Positions 8,623-16,979 of a stretch of 57,939 bases of DNA are shown in pieces. Under the pieces are notes generated by a model that was not told the DNA's origin, made no database searches, and saw nothing but the letters and a program-made list of their open reading frames with translations. Positions within the stretch are counted from its first letter, which is position 1, and each line of letters starts with the position of its first letter. This DNA comes from an uncultured Pelagibacteraceae bacterium (GTDB lineage Bacteria; Pseudomonadota; Alphaproteobacteria; Pelagibacterales; Pelagibacteraceae): contig CACBXW010000006.1 of the NCBI GenBank assembly GCA_902543295.1, positions 1 to 57,939 of the forward strand, given 5' to 3'. The position numbers and the translations under genes were made by a program.

Positions 8623-9582
8623 TTAGAATATGTGAGAATAACCCTGGAATTTAAGGTATTTTATTGGAATTCTCCTATTATCTAATAAATAATTTTTTGA
8701 TTTAGTATTAATTTGTCCAATAATAGAAATTTTTTGATTCATTTTAGAGGATAGTAATTTAATATAAGATCTCTTAGACTTAGAAGCTGTAAATAAAATT
8801 TGATAGTCATCGCCGTTGAATAAATAATCTAATTTCTTTAGTTTTTTTTGTTTAATTAATTTTTCTAACTGAAGTGAATTAGGGATTTTATTTATATCAA
8901 TTAAATATCCAAGTTTTTGTTTATTTATTAACTTATTCAAATCAATTATCAACCCATCAGAAATATCCATTGAGCAGTTTGCAATTTTATAAAGATGTGA
9001 GCTAAAATTTATAGGTAGATCGGGCGAATAATATTTATCAATAAAATATTTTTTTTGATTTGAATTTAACTTAATATTCTTTTTTAAAGCTTTTAAACCG
9101 ACATAACTATCACCTATATTACCTGTTATATAAATGTCATCTCTATTTTTTGCTTTATTTCTATAAACAATTTTATTTGAATATCCTAAAGACATAACTG
9201 TAAAACTTAGATTTTTTGAATATGTAGTATCACCACCTGATAATTTGATATTAAATCTATTTTGTTCACCGGATAAAGATTTATTAATTAATGACATATT
9301 TTTTTTTGTAAAATGTTTTTTATTACCTGAACCAGATAAAAAGAAATAATTTGGTTTTACCCCTTTTGCATAGATGTCTGATATAGATGCTCTTATTATT
9401 TTTCTTATAACAAGATCTGGTTTATTAAAATTTAAAAAGTGTATACCTTCATTGTAAGTATCAACTGAAATAACTAATTTTTTAGTTTTATCAAAAAAAA
9501 CATCATCATTTAAATTAAGCGAAGATGGATTATTTTTGGATAATTTTTTAAAATAACTATTTATTAAGAATTCTTCATTCAT
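8623..9582 (-). CDS. thiL: thiamine-monophosphate kinase
   Basis: 319 residues of the AIR-synthase/ThiL fold. It phosphorylates thiamine monophosphate to the active cofactor thiamine diphosphate. Marks include NDDVFF near residue 25, VISVDTYNEGIHF, RASISDIYAKG, LSGGDTTYSK and MDISDGLIIDL, which carry the Mg/ATP-binding aspartates. The ATG overlaps the nusB stop codon (ATGA), closing the riboflavin/nusB operon as in many proteobacteria. Other thiamine synthesis genes are not in the window; ThiL alone is compatible with growth on imported thiamine precursors, as known for SAR11. Confidence 0.95.
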   Translation of the reverse strand: MNEEFLINSYFKKLSKNNPSSLNLNDDVFFDKTKKLVISVDTYNEGIHFLNFNKPDLVIRKIIRASISDIYAKGVKPNYFFLSGSGNKKHFTKKNMSLINKSLSGEQNRFNIKLSGGDTTYSKNLSFTVMSLGYSNKIVYRNKAKNRDDIYITGNIGDSYVGLKALKKNIKLNSNQKKYFIDKYYSPDLPINFSSHLYKIANCSMDISDGLIIDLNKLINKQKLGYLIDINKIPNSLQLEKLIKQKKLKKLDYLFNGDDYQILFTASKSKRSYIKLLSSKMNQKISIIGQINTKSKNYLLDNRRIPIKYLKFQGYSHIF

Positions 9583-9977
9583 CAGTTTCTTAATTTCTTT
9601 GAAATTTTATCAAGCAAAGCATTCAAATATTTTGTTTGTGATAAATCAATAAAGAAATTAGAGGCATTAAGGTATTCTTTAATAATTATTTTTGAAGATA
9701 TTTTTGGTTTATACATTAATTCAAAAATTGCACTTTTAATTATTACTTGAAAAACTTTATCTAGGTTTGATATTTTTAAATCTTCACTTAAATGATTTAT
9801 AATTTCTTCATGAATTATGTCATCTCTTTCAATTGTGCCATTAACTACATCTTTTATAAATTTTTTAAAACGATGTTTTGGAAAATTTAATTCTACCTCA
9901 TTGTTATAATATTTACTATAAAGTTTCTGTATTATAATAACTCTTGGATTATTTTTTTTACTAAAATGAAGTGGCAT
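9582..9977 (-). CDS. nusB: transcription antitermination factor NusB
   Basis: 131 residues, all helical and basic. The C-terminal pattern KVFQVIIKSAIFELMYKPKI..KIIIKEYLNAS..F is typical of NusB, which binds boxA RNA with S10 (NusE) in rRNA antitermination. The first helix (RVIIIQKLYSKYYN) corresponds to the ARxxALQxLY helix of the family but is strongly diverged. The position between ribH and thiL is the conserved one. It starts 1 nt after the ribH stop. Confidence 0.92.
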   Translation of the reverse strand: MPLHFSKKNNPRVIIIQKLYSKYYNNEVELNFPKHRFKKFIKDVVNGTIERDDIIHEEIINHLSEDLKISNLDKVFQVIIKSAIFELMYKPKISSKIIIKEYLNASNFFIDLSQTKYLNALLDKISKKLRN

Positions 9978-9978
9978 T

Positions 9979-10365
9979 CTATAAAGATAAAATTGTTTTT
10001 ACAGCGTTAGCTGCCTCTCTACCCTTTTTGCCGCGTGCTATAGCTTGATTTTTATTTAAACAGGTAATTATTCCATTACCAACAGGTTTTTTTGACTCCA
10101 CAGATATATTCATAATTGCATCAGTCGTTGTTTTAGATATAAAATCAAAATGTGGTGTTTGACCTTTAATAACACATCCAAGTGCTACAAAACCATCATA
10201 TTTTTTTAAATTTTTAGAAATAACTACAGGTATCTCAAAAACACCCGGAACAGAAATTATATCAATTTTTGCAGAATTCTTTAATTCCTTCTTAGCACTT
10301 TTAAGAAGAGCAGTTGAGATATCTTTATAATAGTTTGCTTGTATAATTAATACTTTATTTTTCAT
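9979..10365 (-). CDS. ribH: 6,7-dimethyl-8-ribityllumazine synthase
   Basis: 128 residues, on the short side for lumazine synthase (about 140-160). It condenses the ribityl-pyrimidine from RibD with dihydroxybutanone phosphate from RibB. VPGVFEIPVV, ALGCVIKGQTPHFDF (active-site histidine) and VGNGIITCLNKNQA are the diagnostic segments. The ATG overlaps the ribBX stop by 4 nt. The N-terminal arm before VLIIQANYY is only a few residues. Confidence 0.95.
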   Translation of the reverse strand: MKNKVLIIQANYYKDISTALLKSAKKELKNSAKIDIISVPGVFEIPVVISKNLKKYDGFVALGCVIKGQTPHFDFISKTTTDAIMNISVESKKPVGNGIITCLNKNQAIARGKKGREAANAVKTILSL

Positions 10366-11465
10366 TTTATTATTTCTTGTTTAATAATCTTGATACCATA
10401 ACCATCTAACCCAACAACCTTTTTTAGAGTTCTAGTAACTAATATCATTTTCTTAATTTTTAAAGATTTAATTATTTGAGCTCCAATACCATAACTTTTT
10501 ATTAATTGATCTTTTTCTTTTGTTTTAGACTTTTTATCTTTAAATTCTTTAAGTGTTTGGGTAACAGATTTTAAGTTAGGATCTCTTATAAAAATCATTA
10601 CACAGTTACTGTATTTTTTAAAATATTTTAGAGTTTTTTCAAATGAGTTAGGAAGTTTTTGATTTATTAGATAATTTTGAACTACATTAGATGAAATAAC
10701 CCTAACTCTTGGTGATATGAGTTTATTTATTTTACCCTTAACTAATGCAAAGTGCTCAGAACCATCAATTGAGTTCTCAAAAACATAAATTTTAAATTTT
10801 TGATTATTTAAATTAATTGTAGATGTTTTCTTTATTTTAACAAAATTTTCTTTTCTCAATCTGTATGAAATTAAGTCTTCAATTTTTGCAATATGAAGTT
10901 TATGTTTACTTGCAAATTTTAATAATTCATCACCTTTTGCCATCGAACCATCTTCATTCATAATCTCACATATTACAGCAGCTGGAATTTTATTGCCGAG
11001 TCTAGCTATGTCGACAGATGCCTCAGTATGACCTGCTCTAACTAGCACTCCTCCTTCTCGAGAGATAATTGGAAATACGTGACCTGGAGAAACTATTTCT
11101 TTTTTTAATACATTTTTTTTTGTAGCAACTTTTATTGTTCGTGATCGGTCTTTAGCTGAAATACCTGTAGTTATTCCCTTCTTTGCCTCTATTGAAATGG
11201 TAAAGGCTGTTTGATTTCTTGATTGATTAACAGGAGCCATAAATGTTAGCCCAAGTTTATTTGCTTGATTTTTATTTAGTGTTAGACAAATTAAACCTCT
11301 GCCATTTTTTGCCATAAAGTTAATTTTTTTAGAATTAACTTCACTGGCGTTAAATACTAAATCGCCTTCATTTTCTCGATTTTCATCATCAACAAGAATA
11401 TACATTCCTCCTCTTTTTGAGATAGAAATAATCTTTTCTATTGGGCTAAATTTATTTTTTATCAT
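10362..11465 (-). CDS. 3,4-dihydroxy-2-butanone-4-phosphate synthase with degenerate GTP cyclohydrolase II domain (RibBX type)
   Basis: 367 residues. Residues 1 to about 205 are a complete RibB domain: DDENRENEGDLVF, APVNQSRNQTAF, ISREGGVLVRAGHTEASVD carry the substrate and Mg2+ ligands. Residues about 215-367 occupy the place of GTP cyclohydrolase II (RibA), but the zinc-binding cysteine cluster of RibA (a C..C.C pattern after RVHSEC) is absent, and this half is Lys/Asn-rich and diverged. RibB proteins with an inactive RibA-like tail are known as RibBX. So this protein should supply dihydroxybutanone phosphate only; a true RibA must be elsewhere. It overlaps ribE by 14 nt and ribH by 4 nt. 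Confidence 0.9.
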   Translation of the reverse strand: MIKNKFSPIEKIISISKRGGMYILVDDENRENEGDLVFNASEVNSKKINFMAKNGRGLICLTLNKNQANKLGLTFMAPVNQSRNQTAFTISIEAKKGITTGISAKDRSRTIKVATKKNVLKKEIVSPGHVFPIISREGGVLVRAGHTEASVDIARLGNKIPAAVICEIMNEDGSMAKGDELLKFASKHKLHIAKIEDLISYRLRKENFVKIKKTSTINLNNQKFKIYVFENSIDGSEHFALVKGKINKLISPRVRVISSNVVQNYLINQKLPNSFEKTLKYFKKYSNCVMIFIRDPNLKSVTQTLKEFKDKKSKTKEKDQLIKSYGIGAQIIKSLKIKKMILVTRTLKKVVGLDGYGIKIIKQEIIK

Positions 11466-12045
11466 TAATAAATTTTTTTACATATTTAGATAAAATATCA
11501 ATTTCAATATTAACTAAATCATTTTTTTTAATGTTTGCTAAATTTGTAAGTTTTAGTGTATGCGGGATAACCCAAATTTCAAATTTATTCTTCTTTATCT
11601 TGGCTATAGTTAAAGATACACCATTTATCAAGATTGATGCTTTCTCAACTAAAAATTTATGAAATTTTTTATCAATGCTAAATTCGTAAATTGTAGATTT
11701 ATCTACTGTTGTTAAATTTGTCACTTTGCTTACTGTATCAATATGACCTTGACAAATATGACCTGAAATATTTTGTCCATACTTTAAAGGTAGTTCTAAA
11801 TTAACATAATCACCAACATTAGATTTCTTAAATTTTGATTTTCTAATTGTTTCATTTGATAAATAAAATTCAGATATACCTTTTTTATATGATATTAATG
11901 TTAGGCAGACACCATCACAGGAAATAGATATACCTAATTGCTTATTAGTTAATTTTAATTTTGACTTGATAAAGACGTTTATTCCTTTAGCTCTTTTGGT
12001 AATATTTGTAATTTTACCTTTGTTAAAAATTATTCCATTAAACAT
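11452..12045 (-). CDS. ribE: riboflavin synthase, alpha chain
   Basis: 197 residues made of two lumazine-binding repeats. The N-terminus MFNGIIFNKGKI parallels the family MFTGIVxxxG. SCDGVCLTLI in repeat one and INGVSLTIAKI in repeat two are the paired signatures, and SGHICQGHIDTV is the conserved linker. It dismutates two 6,7-dimethyl-8-ribityllumazine to riboflavin. It follows ribD directly and overlaps ribBX by 14 nt, the usual ribD-ribE-ribBA-ribH order. The symbol ribE is used here; the E. coli orthologue is called ribC. Confidence 0.94.
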   Translation of the reverse strand: MFNGIIFNKGKITNITKRAKGINVFIKSKLKLTNKQLGISISCDGVCLTLISYKKGISEFYLSNETIRKSKFKKSNVGDYVNLELPLKYGQNISGHICQGHIDTVSKVTNLTTVDKSTIYEFSIDKKFHKFLVEKASILINGVSLTIAKIKKNKFEIWVIPHTLKLTNLANIKKNDLVNIEIDILSKYVKKFINDKK

Positions 12046-13140
12046 TTACTGATACCTAAAAAGTTTTTCTTTATCTAAAAAAGTATTAATTTTTGATCTT
12101 TTTTTAAATTTTTTAGACAATAAATCAATAAAAGAATTCAAAGCGACTGTATTTTTTAAATTAATTTTATTATCAGATTTGAATAAATAAAAATCATTTA
12201 TTAAATTGTTGTTTAAAAAAGATTTTAAAAGATTTGGACCTGACTCAAGTAATACATTTGCATAACCTAGTGAATATATTTTTTTTAAAATTGTATTTAA
12301 ATCAAAACTATTATTTTCTATTTTCATAAAAATAAGTTTTGCATTTTTATTCTTAAATTTATTAATAATATTTTTATCTTTTTTATTATGAAAAATATAA
12401 GTTTTATTTGAGTTAAGTTTTAAAATTTTGGAATTTATTTTAGTCTTTAAATCTTTATCAATAATAAATTTTACTGGTGAAAACTTTTCTAAACCTTGAA
12501 TTCTACAATTTAAATTAGGATTGTCAGAATTAATAGTTTTATAAGATGTTAAAATTGCTTGATTTCTATATCTTAATAAATGAGATACTTTATGAGAATG
12601 TTCATTTGTAATTTTTTTTTTAAATAAATAAATTCTATTATTCTTAGAAACAGCTAATTTTCCAGTAACATAAGGAATGTGATTCAATTTTGAGAATTTA
12701 TAATCTTTATAAAATTGATTTACCTCATTTTTAATTAAACCAATTTTAGCCAAAATATTATTTTTTTTTAAAACACTTTTTGTTTTTTTTGCTGTTCGTT
12801 TATCAAAATCTTCAATCGAATAATTAACTAATTTAATCTTCTTTTTTATAATCATGTTTGTACAAGGGGGTGTTTTTCCATAATGGATACAGGGTTCTAA
12901 TGTTACATACATATTTGAATTTTTGAAATTTATTTTATTATTTTTTAAGGCTACTACTTCTGCATGAGGTCTACCGTTAATATATGTCTTTCCGTAAGAA
13001 ATGATTTCATCTTTGTGTGTTACTACACATCCAACCGATGGATTTAGTCCTGTTAGTCCTTTATTTTGATTGGCAAGTTCTAGTGCCAATCTCATGAATG
13101 CTTTATTTTTTTCTGATGATTTATCTTTTCTTAAAGACAT
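12046..13140 (-). CDS. ribD: bifunctional diaminohydroxyphosphoribosylaminopyrimidine deaminase / 5-amino-6-(5-phosphoribosylamino)uracil reductase
   Basis: About 364 residues from the ATG at 13140. I prefer this start to the longer frame beginning at 13203, because the longer one overlaps nrdR by 83 nt; a third ATG at 13095, just before RLALELA, is also possible. The N-terminal deaminase has the zinc site HAEVVAL and [15 protein letters not shown]. The C-terminal reductase half starts near [12 protein letters not shown] and ends with [15 protein letters not shown]. It performs the second and third steps from GTP in riboflavin synthesis. No FMN riboswitch fits upstream, since the gene overlaps nrdR. 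Confidence 0.93.
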   Translation of the reverse strand: MSLRKDKSSEKNKAFMRLALELANQNKGLTGLNPSVGCVVTHKDEIISYGKTYINGRPHAEVVALKNNKINFKNSNMYVTLEPCIHYGKTPPCTNMIIKKKIKLVNYSIEDFDKRTAKKTKSVLKKNNILAKIGLIKNEVNQFYKDYKFSKLNHIPYVTGKLAVSKNNRIYLFKKKITNEHSHKVSHLLRYRNQAILTSYKTINSDNPNLNCRIQGLEKFSPVKFIIDKDLKTKINSKILKLNSNKTYIFHNKKDKNIINKFKNKNAKLIFMKIENNSFDLNTILKKIYSLGYANVLLESGPNLLKSFLNNNLINDFYLFKSDNKINLKNTVALNSFIDLLSKKFKKRSKINTFLDKEKLFRYQ

Positions 13141-13579
13141 CGATTTTATCAACAAATTGAACGAAGTCTTTTTCCTCTCTAAAATTTCTATATACTGATG
13201 CAAATCTTACATAAGCTACCGGGTCCAATTCTTTTAATCCATCCATTACCATTGTGCCTATTGTGTTCGAAGAAATTTCACTTTGACCAAATTCTTCTAG
13301 TGATCGAGAAATTTTAGAAATAAATTTTTCTACTGTTTCAGTATCAAGAGGTCTTTTTTTTAGAGCTACATAAATGGATTTAGACAGTTTATCTCTATCA
13401 AATGGTGATTTTCTTCCATTTTTTTTTACAATTGTTAGCTCACGAAATTGAACTCTTTCAAATGTAGTAAATCTCTGTCCACAGCTACAAAGCCTCCTTC
13501 TTCTTATAGCTGTTCCATCTTCAGTAGGTCTAGAATCTACAACTGATGTTTCACCTTTTTTATCACAGGGACAAATCAT
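13121..13579 (-). CDS. nrdR: transcriptional repressor NrdR with altered zinc knuckles
   Basis: 152 residues. NrdR binds NrdR boxes and ATP/dATP to repress ribonucleotide reductase genes. The N-terminal zinc ribbon is recognisable by [18 protein letters not shown] and RFTTFERVQ, and the ATP-cone follows ([15 protein letters not shown], to [13 protein letters not shown]). The metal cysteines are unusual: C3-P-C5 and C31-S-C33, i.e. CxC in both knuckles instead of CxxC. Relative to E. coli the second knuckle is one residue shorter and the first keeps its length with the cysteine moved. It lies between glyA and ribD, the standard alphaproteobacterial position. Confidence 0.93.
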   Translation of the reverse strand: MICPCDKKGETSVVDSRPTEDGTAIRRRRLCSCGQRFTTFERVQFRELTIVKKNGRKSPFDRDKLSKSIYVALKKRPLDTETVEKFISKISRSLEEFGQSEISSNTIGTMVMDGLKELDPVAYVRFASVYRNFREEKDFVQFVDKIDVFKKR

Positions 13580-13585
13580 AATTCA

Positions 13586-14896
13586 TTATCCCAAATTTTT
13601 ATAAATTGGGAAATTTGAACATAAATCAACAACTTCTTTTCTTACTTCGTCTTCTATTTTTTTATTATCTTCAGGGTTTGATGACAAACCTTTAATTACT
13701 TTAGTAATTAGTTCACCAACAATTTTAAATTCATTTAAACCAAAACCTCTAGTAGTTGCAGCCTGAGATCCTAGTCTTATACCAGAAGTAACCATTGGAC
13801 TTTCTGTATCAAAAGGAATTCCATTTTTATTACATGTTATATTGGCTCTTGATAAACTTTCAGCTGCAACATTACCTTTGACACCAAAAGGTCTTAAATC
13901 TACCAACATTAAATGAGTATCAGTACCTCCAGAATAAATCTTAAATCCATTTGTTTTTAATGTTTCTGCGAGAATTTTTGCATTAGCTAAAACATTAGAT
14001 ATATATTCTTTGAAAGAAGGTTCTAATGCTTCTTTAAATCCAACTGCTTTTGCTGCTATTATATGCATCAGAGGACCACCCTGATAACCAGGAAATACAG
14101 CTGTATTAATTTTTTTATAAATATCTTCGTGATTTGTTAAAATAATTCCACCTCTGGCACTTCTAAAAACTTTATGAGTCGTGGATGTAACGACATGAGC
14201 ATGATCAACAGGATTTGGATAACCTTTACCAGCAACAAGACCTGAAAAGTGAGCCATATCTACCATAAAGAATGCTCCAACCTTATCAGCAATTTCTCTA
14301 AATCTTTTAAAATCAATAACCCTAGAATATGCGCTACCTCCAGCAATTATAAGTTTAGGTTTATTTTCAATTGCCAATCTTTCAACTTCGTCATAATCGA
14401 TTAATTCAGAGGTTTTATCTACGTCATAGCTTATTGCATTAAACCATTTACCTGACATTGCAATTTTAAGACCATGAGTAATATGGCCACCAGAATTTAA
14501 ACTCATTCCCATGAATGTATCACCTGGTTTTAATAACGCTAAAAAAACTGCTCCGTTAGCTTGCGCGCCAGAATGAGGTTGTGAATTAGCAAATTTACAA
14601 TTGAAAAGTTTTTTTAACCTGTCGTTAGCAAGTGTCTCAGCAACATCAACGTGTTCGCAACCATTATAGTATCTTTTACCTGGGTAACCTTCAGCATACT
14701 TGTTTGTTAGCACGGAGCCTTGTGCCTCTAAAACAGCTTGTGATACAATGTTTTCTGACGCGATTAATTCGATATGATTCTGTTGTCTGATTAATTCTTT
14801 ATTTACAGCATCAAATATTTCTGGATCAGCTTCTGATAACTTCTTTTCAAAAAAATTTTCATATTGTGTGTTTAAATATTTTTTTTCACTAGACAT
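13586..14896 (-). CDS. glyA: serine hydroxymethyltransferase
   Basis: 436 residues. It interconverts serine and glycine with transfer of a one-carbon unit to tetrahydrofolate, and is central to C1 supply. [41 protein letters not shown] and the PLP-lysine segment [12 protein letters not shown] are all present, with [14 protein letters not shown] near the end. It lies 6 nt before nrdR and 8 nt after rpiB on the same transcript. With sarcosine oxidase in this window yielding glycine and methylene-THF, its flux could run toward serine. Confidence 0.97.
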   Translation of the reverse strand: MSSEKKYLNTQYENFFEKKLSEADPEIFDAVNKELIRQQNHIELIASENIVSQAVLEAQGSVLTNKYAEGYPGKRYYNGCEHVDVAETLANDRLKKLFNCKFANSQPHSGAQANGAVFLALLKPGDTFMGMSLNSGGHITHGLKIAMSGKWFNAISYDVDKTSELIDYDEVERLAIENKPKLIIAGGSAYSRVIDFKRFREIADKVGAFFMVDMAHFSGLVAGKGYPNPVDHAHVVTSTTHKVFRSARGGIILTNHEDIYKKINTAVFPGYQGGPLMHIIAAKAVGFKEALEPSFKEYISNVLANAKILAETLKTNGFKIYSGGTDTHLMLVDLRPFGVKGNVAAESLSRANITCNKNGIPFDTESPMVTSGIRLGSQAATTRGFGLNEFKIVGELITKVIKGLSSNPEDNKKIEDEVRKEVVDLCSNFPIYKNLG

Positions 14897-14904
14897 TTAC
14901 TTAC

Positions 14905-15330
14905 CTATATTTTTTTAATTCTTTTTATATGTCTTCCACCCTCAAACTCTGTTTTTAGAAAGCTTTCAACACATTTTAAAGCAACTGTTTTTTTAATAAG
15001 CCTTTCACCCAATGTTATAACATTTGCATCATTATGCAATCGCGATAATTTGGCATTTTTTACTGAATGGCATAAAGCAGCCCGTATTCCCTTATTTTTG
15101 TTTGCAGCAATAGACATTCCCACTCCTGAACCACAGACAAGTATTCCTACGTGATTCTTATTCTTCACCACTTGTTTACAAAGTTTATGAGCAAAATCAG
15201 GATAATCAACGGACTTCTTATTTTGTTTTGGTCCTAAATCTTTTATGTAATAATTTTTATTCAAAAATTTTAAAATACTCATCTTTAAATTAAAACCGCC
15301 ATGATCAGAAGCAATAAAAATTTTTTTCAA
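14905..15330 (-). CDS. rpiB: ribose-5-phosphate isomerase B
   Basis: 141 residues. IFIASDHGGFNLK, the active-site cysteine loop GILVCGSGVGMSIAANK, and RAALCHSVKNAKLSRLHNDAN..TLGERL define RpiB, which interconverts ribose-5-phosphate and ribulose-5-phosphate. Ru5P is also the RibB substrate encoded downstream. The start is TTG at 15330: the second to fifth residues (KKIF) match the normal RpiB N-terminus and no ATG or GTG is near. The start is 1 nt from the stop of the oxygenase-like gene upstream. Confidence 0.94.
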   Translation of the reverse strand: MKKIFIASDHGGFNLKMSILKFLNKNYYIKDLGPKQNKKSVDYPDFAHKLCKQVVKNKNHVGILVCGSGVGMSIAANKNKGIRAALCHSVKNAKLSRLHNDANVITLGERLIKKTVALKCVESFLKTEFEGGRHIKRIKKI

Positions 15331-15331
15331 T

Positions 15332-15922
15332 TTAATTAAATTTGTAATTTAAAACACAAGCTACAAGGTGAACTCTATTTTCTTCACCTCCATTAAATGC
15401 ATTATGATATTTAGTATTATTAGTAATCCAAACTGAACCATCTGCTGGCATATGTTTTGCAACGTTGTCAACGACCATTATTGCGCCAGGATTTGTGTAT
15501 ATAGGTATATGAAGTCTTGGCTCAGGATCTCTATGCCAACTCAATGTTGATCTTGGCTCTTTAAGAAGAAGTCTCATCCTGCCCAATTTATACTTTTTTG
15601 TTAATTGATCATAAACTTCTTTGAAATAAGTATTTTTAAAATCGTCAACAAATTCTGTATATTTGTGTTCATCAATTTTACTTTCCCTCTGCACCTCAAC
15701 ACCTGTGCTATCTGGTTTAGTCCAATAAATGCCTCTTACATTATTTCCTTTAACAGAATCTGGATCACCTGGAATTTGATTTAAAGGTATACCTGCGAAG
15801 TGAGGTATTCCAAGACTTGTATCAAAACCTTTTATTTTTAATACTTCATCGCAAGCTTGTTTTAATTTTATGATATCAAATTTTACATCTTGTTTTTGAA
15901 AATCATTGAATAATTGTGACAT
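15332..15922 (-). CDS. aspartyl/asparaginyl beta-hydroxylase-like 2OG-Fe(II) oxygenase
   Basis: 196 residues, soluble. The double-stranded beta-helix core is visible from RMRLLLKEPRSTLSWHRD onward: H130 and D132 as an HxD pair, LHIPIYTNPGAIM, then YHNAFN with H173 and ENRVHLV with R183, the likely third iron ligand and 2-oxoglutarate-binding arginine. This is the layout of the aspartyl/asparaginyl beta-hydroxylase family. The substrate is unknown. It is the first gene of the rpiB-glyA-rib operon and diverges from hemB across 70 bp. Confidence 0.75.
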   Translation of the reverse strand: MSQLFNDFQKQDVKFDIIKLKQACDEVLKIKGFDTSLGIPHFAGIPLNQIPGDPDSVKGNNVRGIYWTKPDSTGVEVQRESKIDEHKYTEFVDDFKNTYFKEVYDQLTKKYKLGRMRLLLKEPRSTLSWHRDPEPRLHIPIYTNPGAIMVVDNVAKHMPADGSVWITNNTKYHNAFNGGEENRVHLVACVLNYKFN

Positions 15923-15992
15923 CGGTGCTCTACTATCTTATAGACTATTATATTAAATATTACTATTGTCGCATCAAAAAAATTAATTGATA
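15923..15992. promoter_or_regulatory. divergent intergenic region between the oxygenase operon and hemB
   Basis: 70 bp that must serve two transcription units. On the minus strand a perfect TATAAT lies at 15947-15952, with TTGATG 19 bp upstream (15972-15977) as a weak -35, giving a plausible promoter for the long riboflavin operon. On the plus strand the AT-rich stretch 15945-15970 holds several -10-like hexamers but no clear -35. The Fur-like palindrome listed separately starts at 15988 and so lies next to both promoters. Confidence 0.35.
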
Positions 15993-16002
15993 ATGATTAT
16001 CA
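15988..16002. promoter_or_regulatory. Fur-box-like 7-1-7 palindrome over the hemB start
   Basis: The 15 bases TGATAATGATTATCA form a perfect inverted repeat of 7-1-7 layout, identical to the consensus described for Fur-family sites (TGATAATnATTATCA). It covers the hemB ATG at 15993-15995. The sequence is seen directly; binding by Fur, Mur or another family member is inferred from the consensus and from the iron link of heme synthesis. Because the genome is AT-rich, a chance match is less improbable than in a balanced genome. Confidence 0.5.
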
Positions 16003-16979
16003 CAGGTAGCTATCCTAATTTAAGATTGAGAAGATCAAGAAAATTTAGTTGGTCTAGAAGATTGGTTCAAGATAATGATCTATCTTATAATGATTTTATT
16101 TTACCTATCTTTCTCACTGAAGGGAAAGCAAAAAAAGTTCCCATTAATTCAATGCAAAATGTTTTTAGGCACTCTATTGATAAGTTAAAAAGTGTAGTTG
16201 ATAAAGCATTAAAATTGGGAATACCAATGGTAGCTTTATTCCCTTATACAAATCCAAAAAAAAAAGATGAATATGGAAATGAAGCATTAAATGAAAATAA
16301 TTTAGTTTGCCAAGCAATAAAATTCATCAAAAAAAATTATAAGAATGAAATTGGAATAATGTGTGATGTTGCATTAGATCCATATACATCACATGGTCAT
16401 GATGGAATAATTAGAAAAAATGAAATTTTAAATGATGAAACATTAGAAATCTTAATTAAACAATCAATATTGCAAGCAAAAATGGGTTGTGATGTGATTG
16501 CCCCATCAGATATGATGGATGGTAGAGTTTTAAAAATTCGTAAAGCTTTAGATAAAAATGATCTTAAAGATGTTCAAATTTTATCTTACGCAGTGAAATA
16601 TGCATCAAGTTTTTATGGACCATTCAGAAACGCTGTTGGATCAAAAAATCTCTTAAAAGGAGATAAAAAAACTTATCAGATGGATTTTAAAAACAATTAT
16701 GAATCGTTAAGAGAAGTAGCTTTAGATATAAAAGAAGGTGCAGATATGATTATAGTAAAACCAGGAATGCCGTATCTTGATATAATTAGAGAAGTTAAGA
16801 ATAATTTTAAAATTCCAGTTATTGCTTACCAAGTATCAGGAGAATATAGTCTCATACAAAATGCAATTTCAAAAAATATATTAGATAAAAAATCGATATA
16901 CGAGAGCCTAGTTTCTTTTAAGAGAGCTGGAGCAAATGCAATTATAACGTATTTTGCTGATCAAATAAAACTAGATTAA
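15993..16979 (+). CDS. hemB: delta-aminolevulinic acid dehydratase (porphobilinogen synthase)
   Basis: 328 residues from the ATG at 15993; a longer frame begins with TTG at 15987, but ATG is the more likely start. It joins two 5-aminolevulinates to porphobilinogen for heme. Active-site lysines lie in YAVKYASSFYGPF and MIIVKPGMPYLD. The metal region CDVALDPYTSHGHDG has aspartates and alanine where zinc enzymes have three cysteines, which suggests the Mg2+-type enzyme. The start codon is inside a Fur-like palindrome. The 3' end overlaps recO by 9 nt in convergent orientation. Confidence 0.96.
   Translation: MIITGSYPNLRLRRSRKFSWSRRLVQDNDLSYNDFILPIFLTEGKAKKVPINSMQNVFRHSIDKLKSVVDKALKLGIPMVALFPYTNPKKKDEYGNEALNENNLVCQAIKFIKKNYKNEIGIMCDVALDPYTSHGHDGIIRKNEILNDETLEILIKQSILQAKMGCDVIAPSDMMDGRVLKIRKALDKNDLKDVQILSYAVKYASSFYGPFRNAVGSKNLLKGDKKTYQMDFKNNYESLREVALDIKEGADMIIVKPGMPYLDIIREVKNNFKIPVIAYQVSGEYSLIQNAISKNILDKKSIYESLVSFKRAGANAIITYFADQIKLD

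Noticed and set aside
12860..13140. FMN riboswitch before the riboflavin genes
   Set aside because: ribD overlaps nrdR and no RFN-like conserved element is seen; there is no leader space.
13141..13203. N-terminal extension of ribD to an ATG at 13203
   Set aside because: It would overlap nrdR by 83 nt with unconserved sequence; the ATG at 13140 gives a normal N-terminus.
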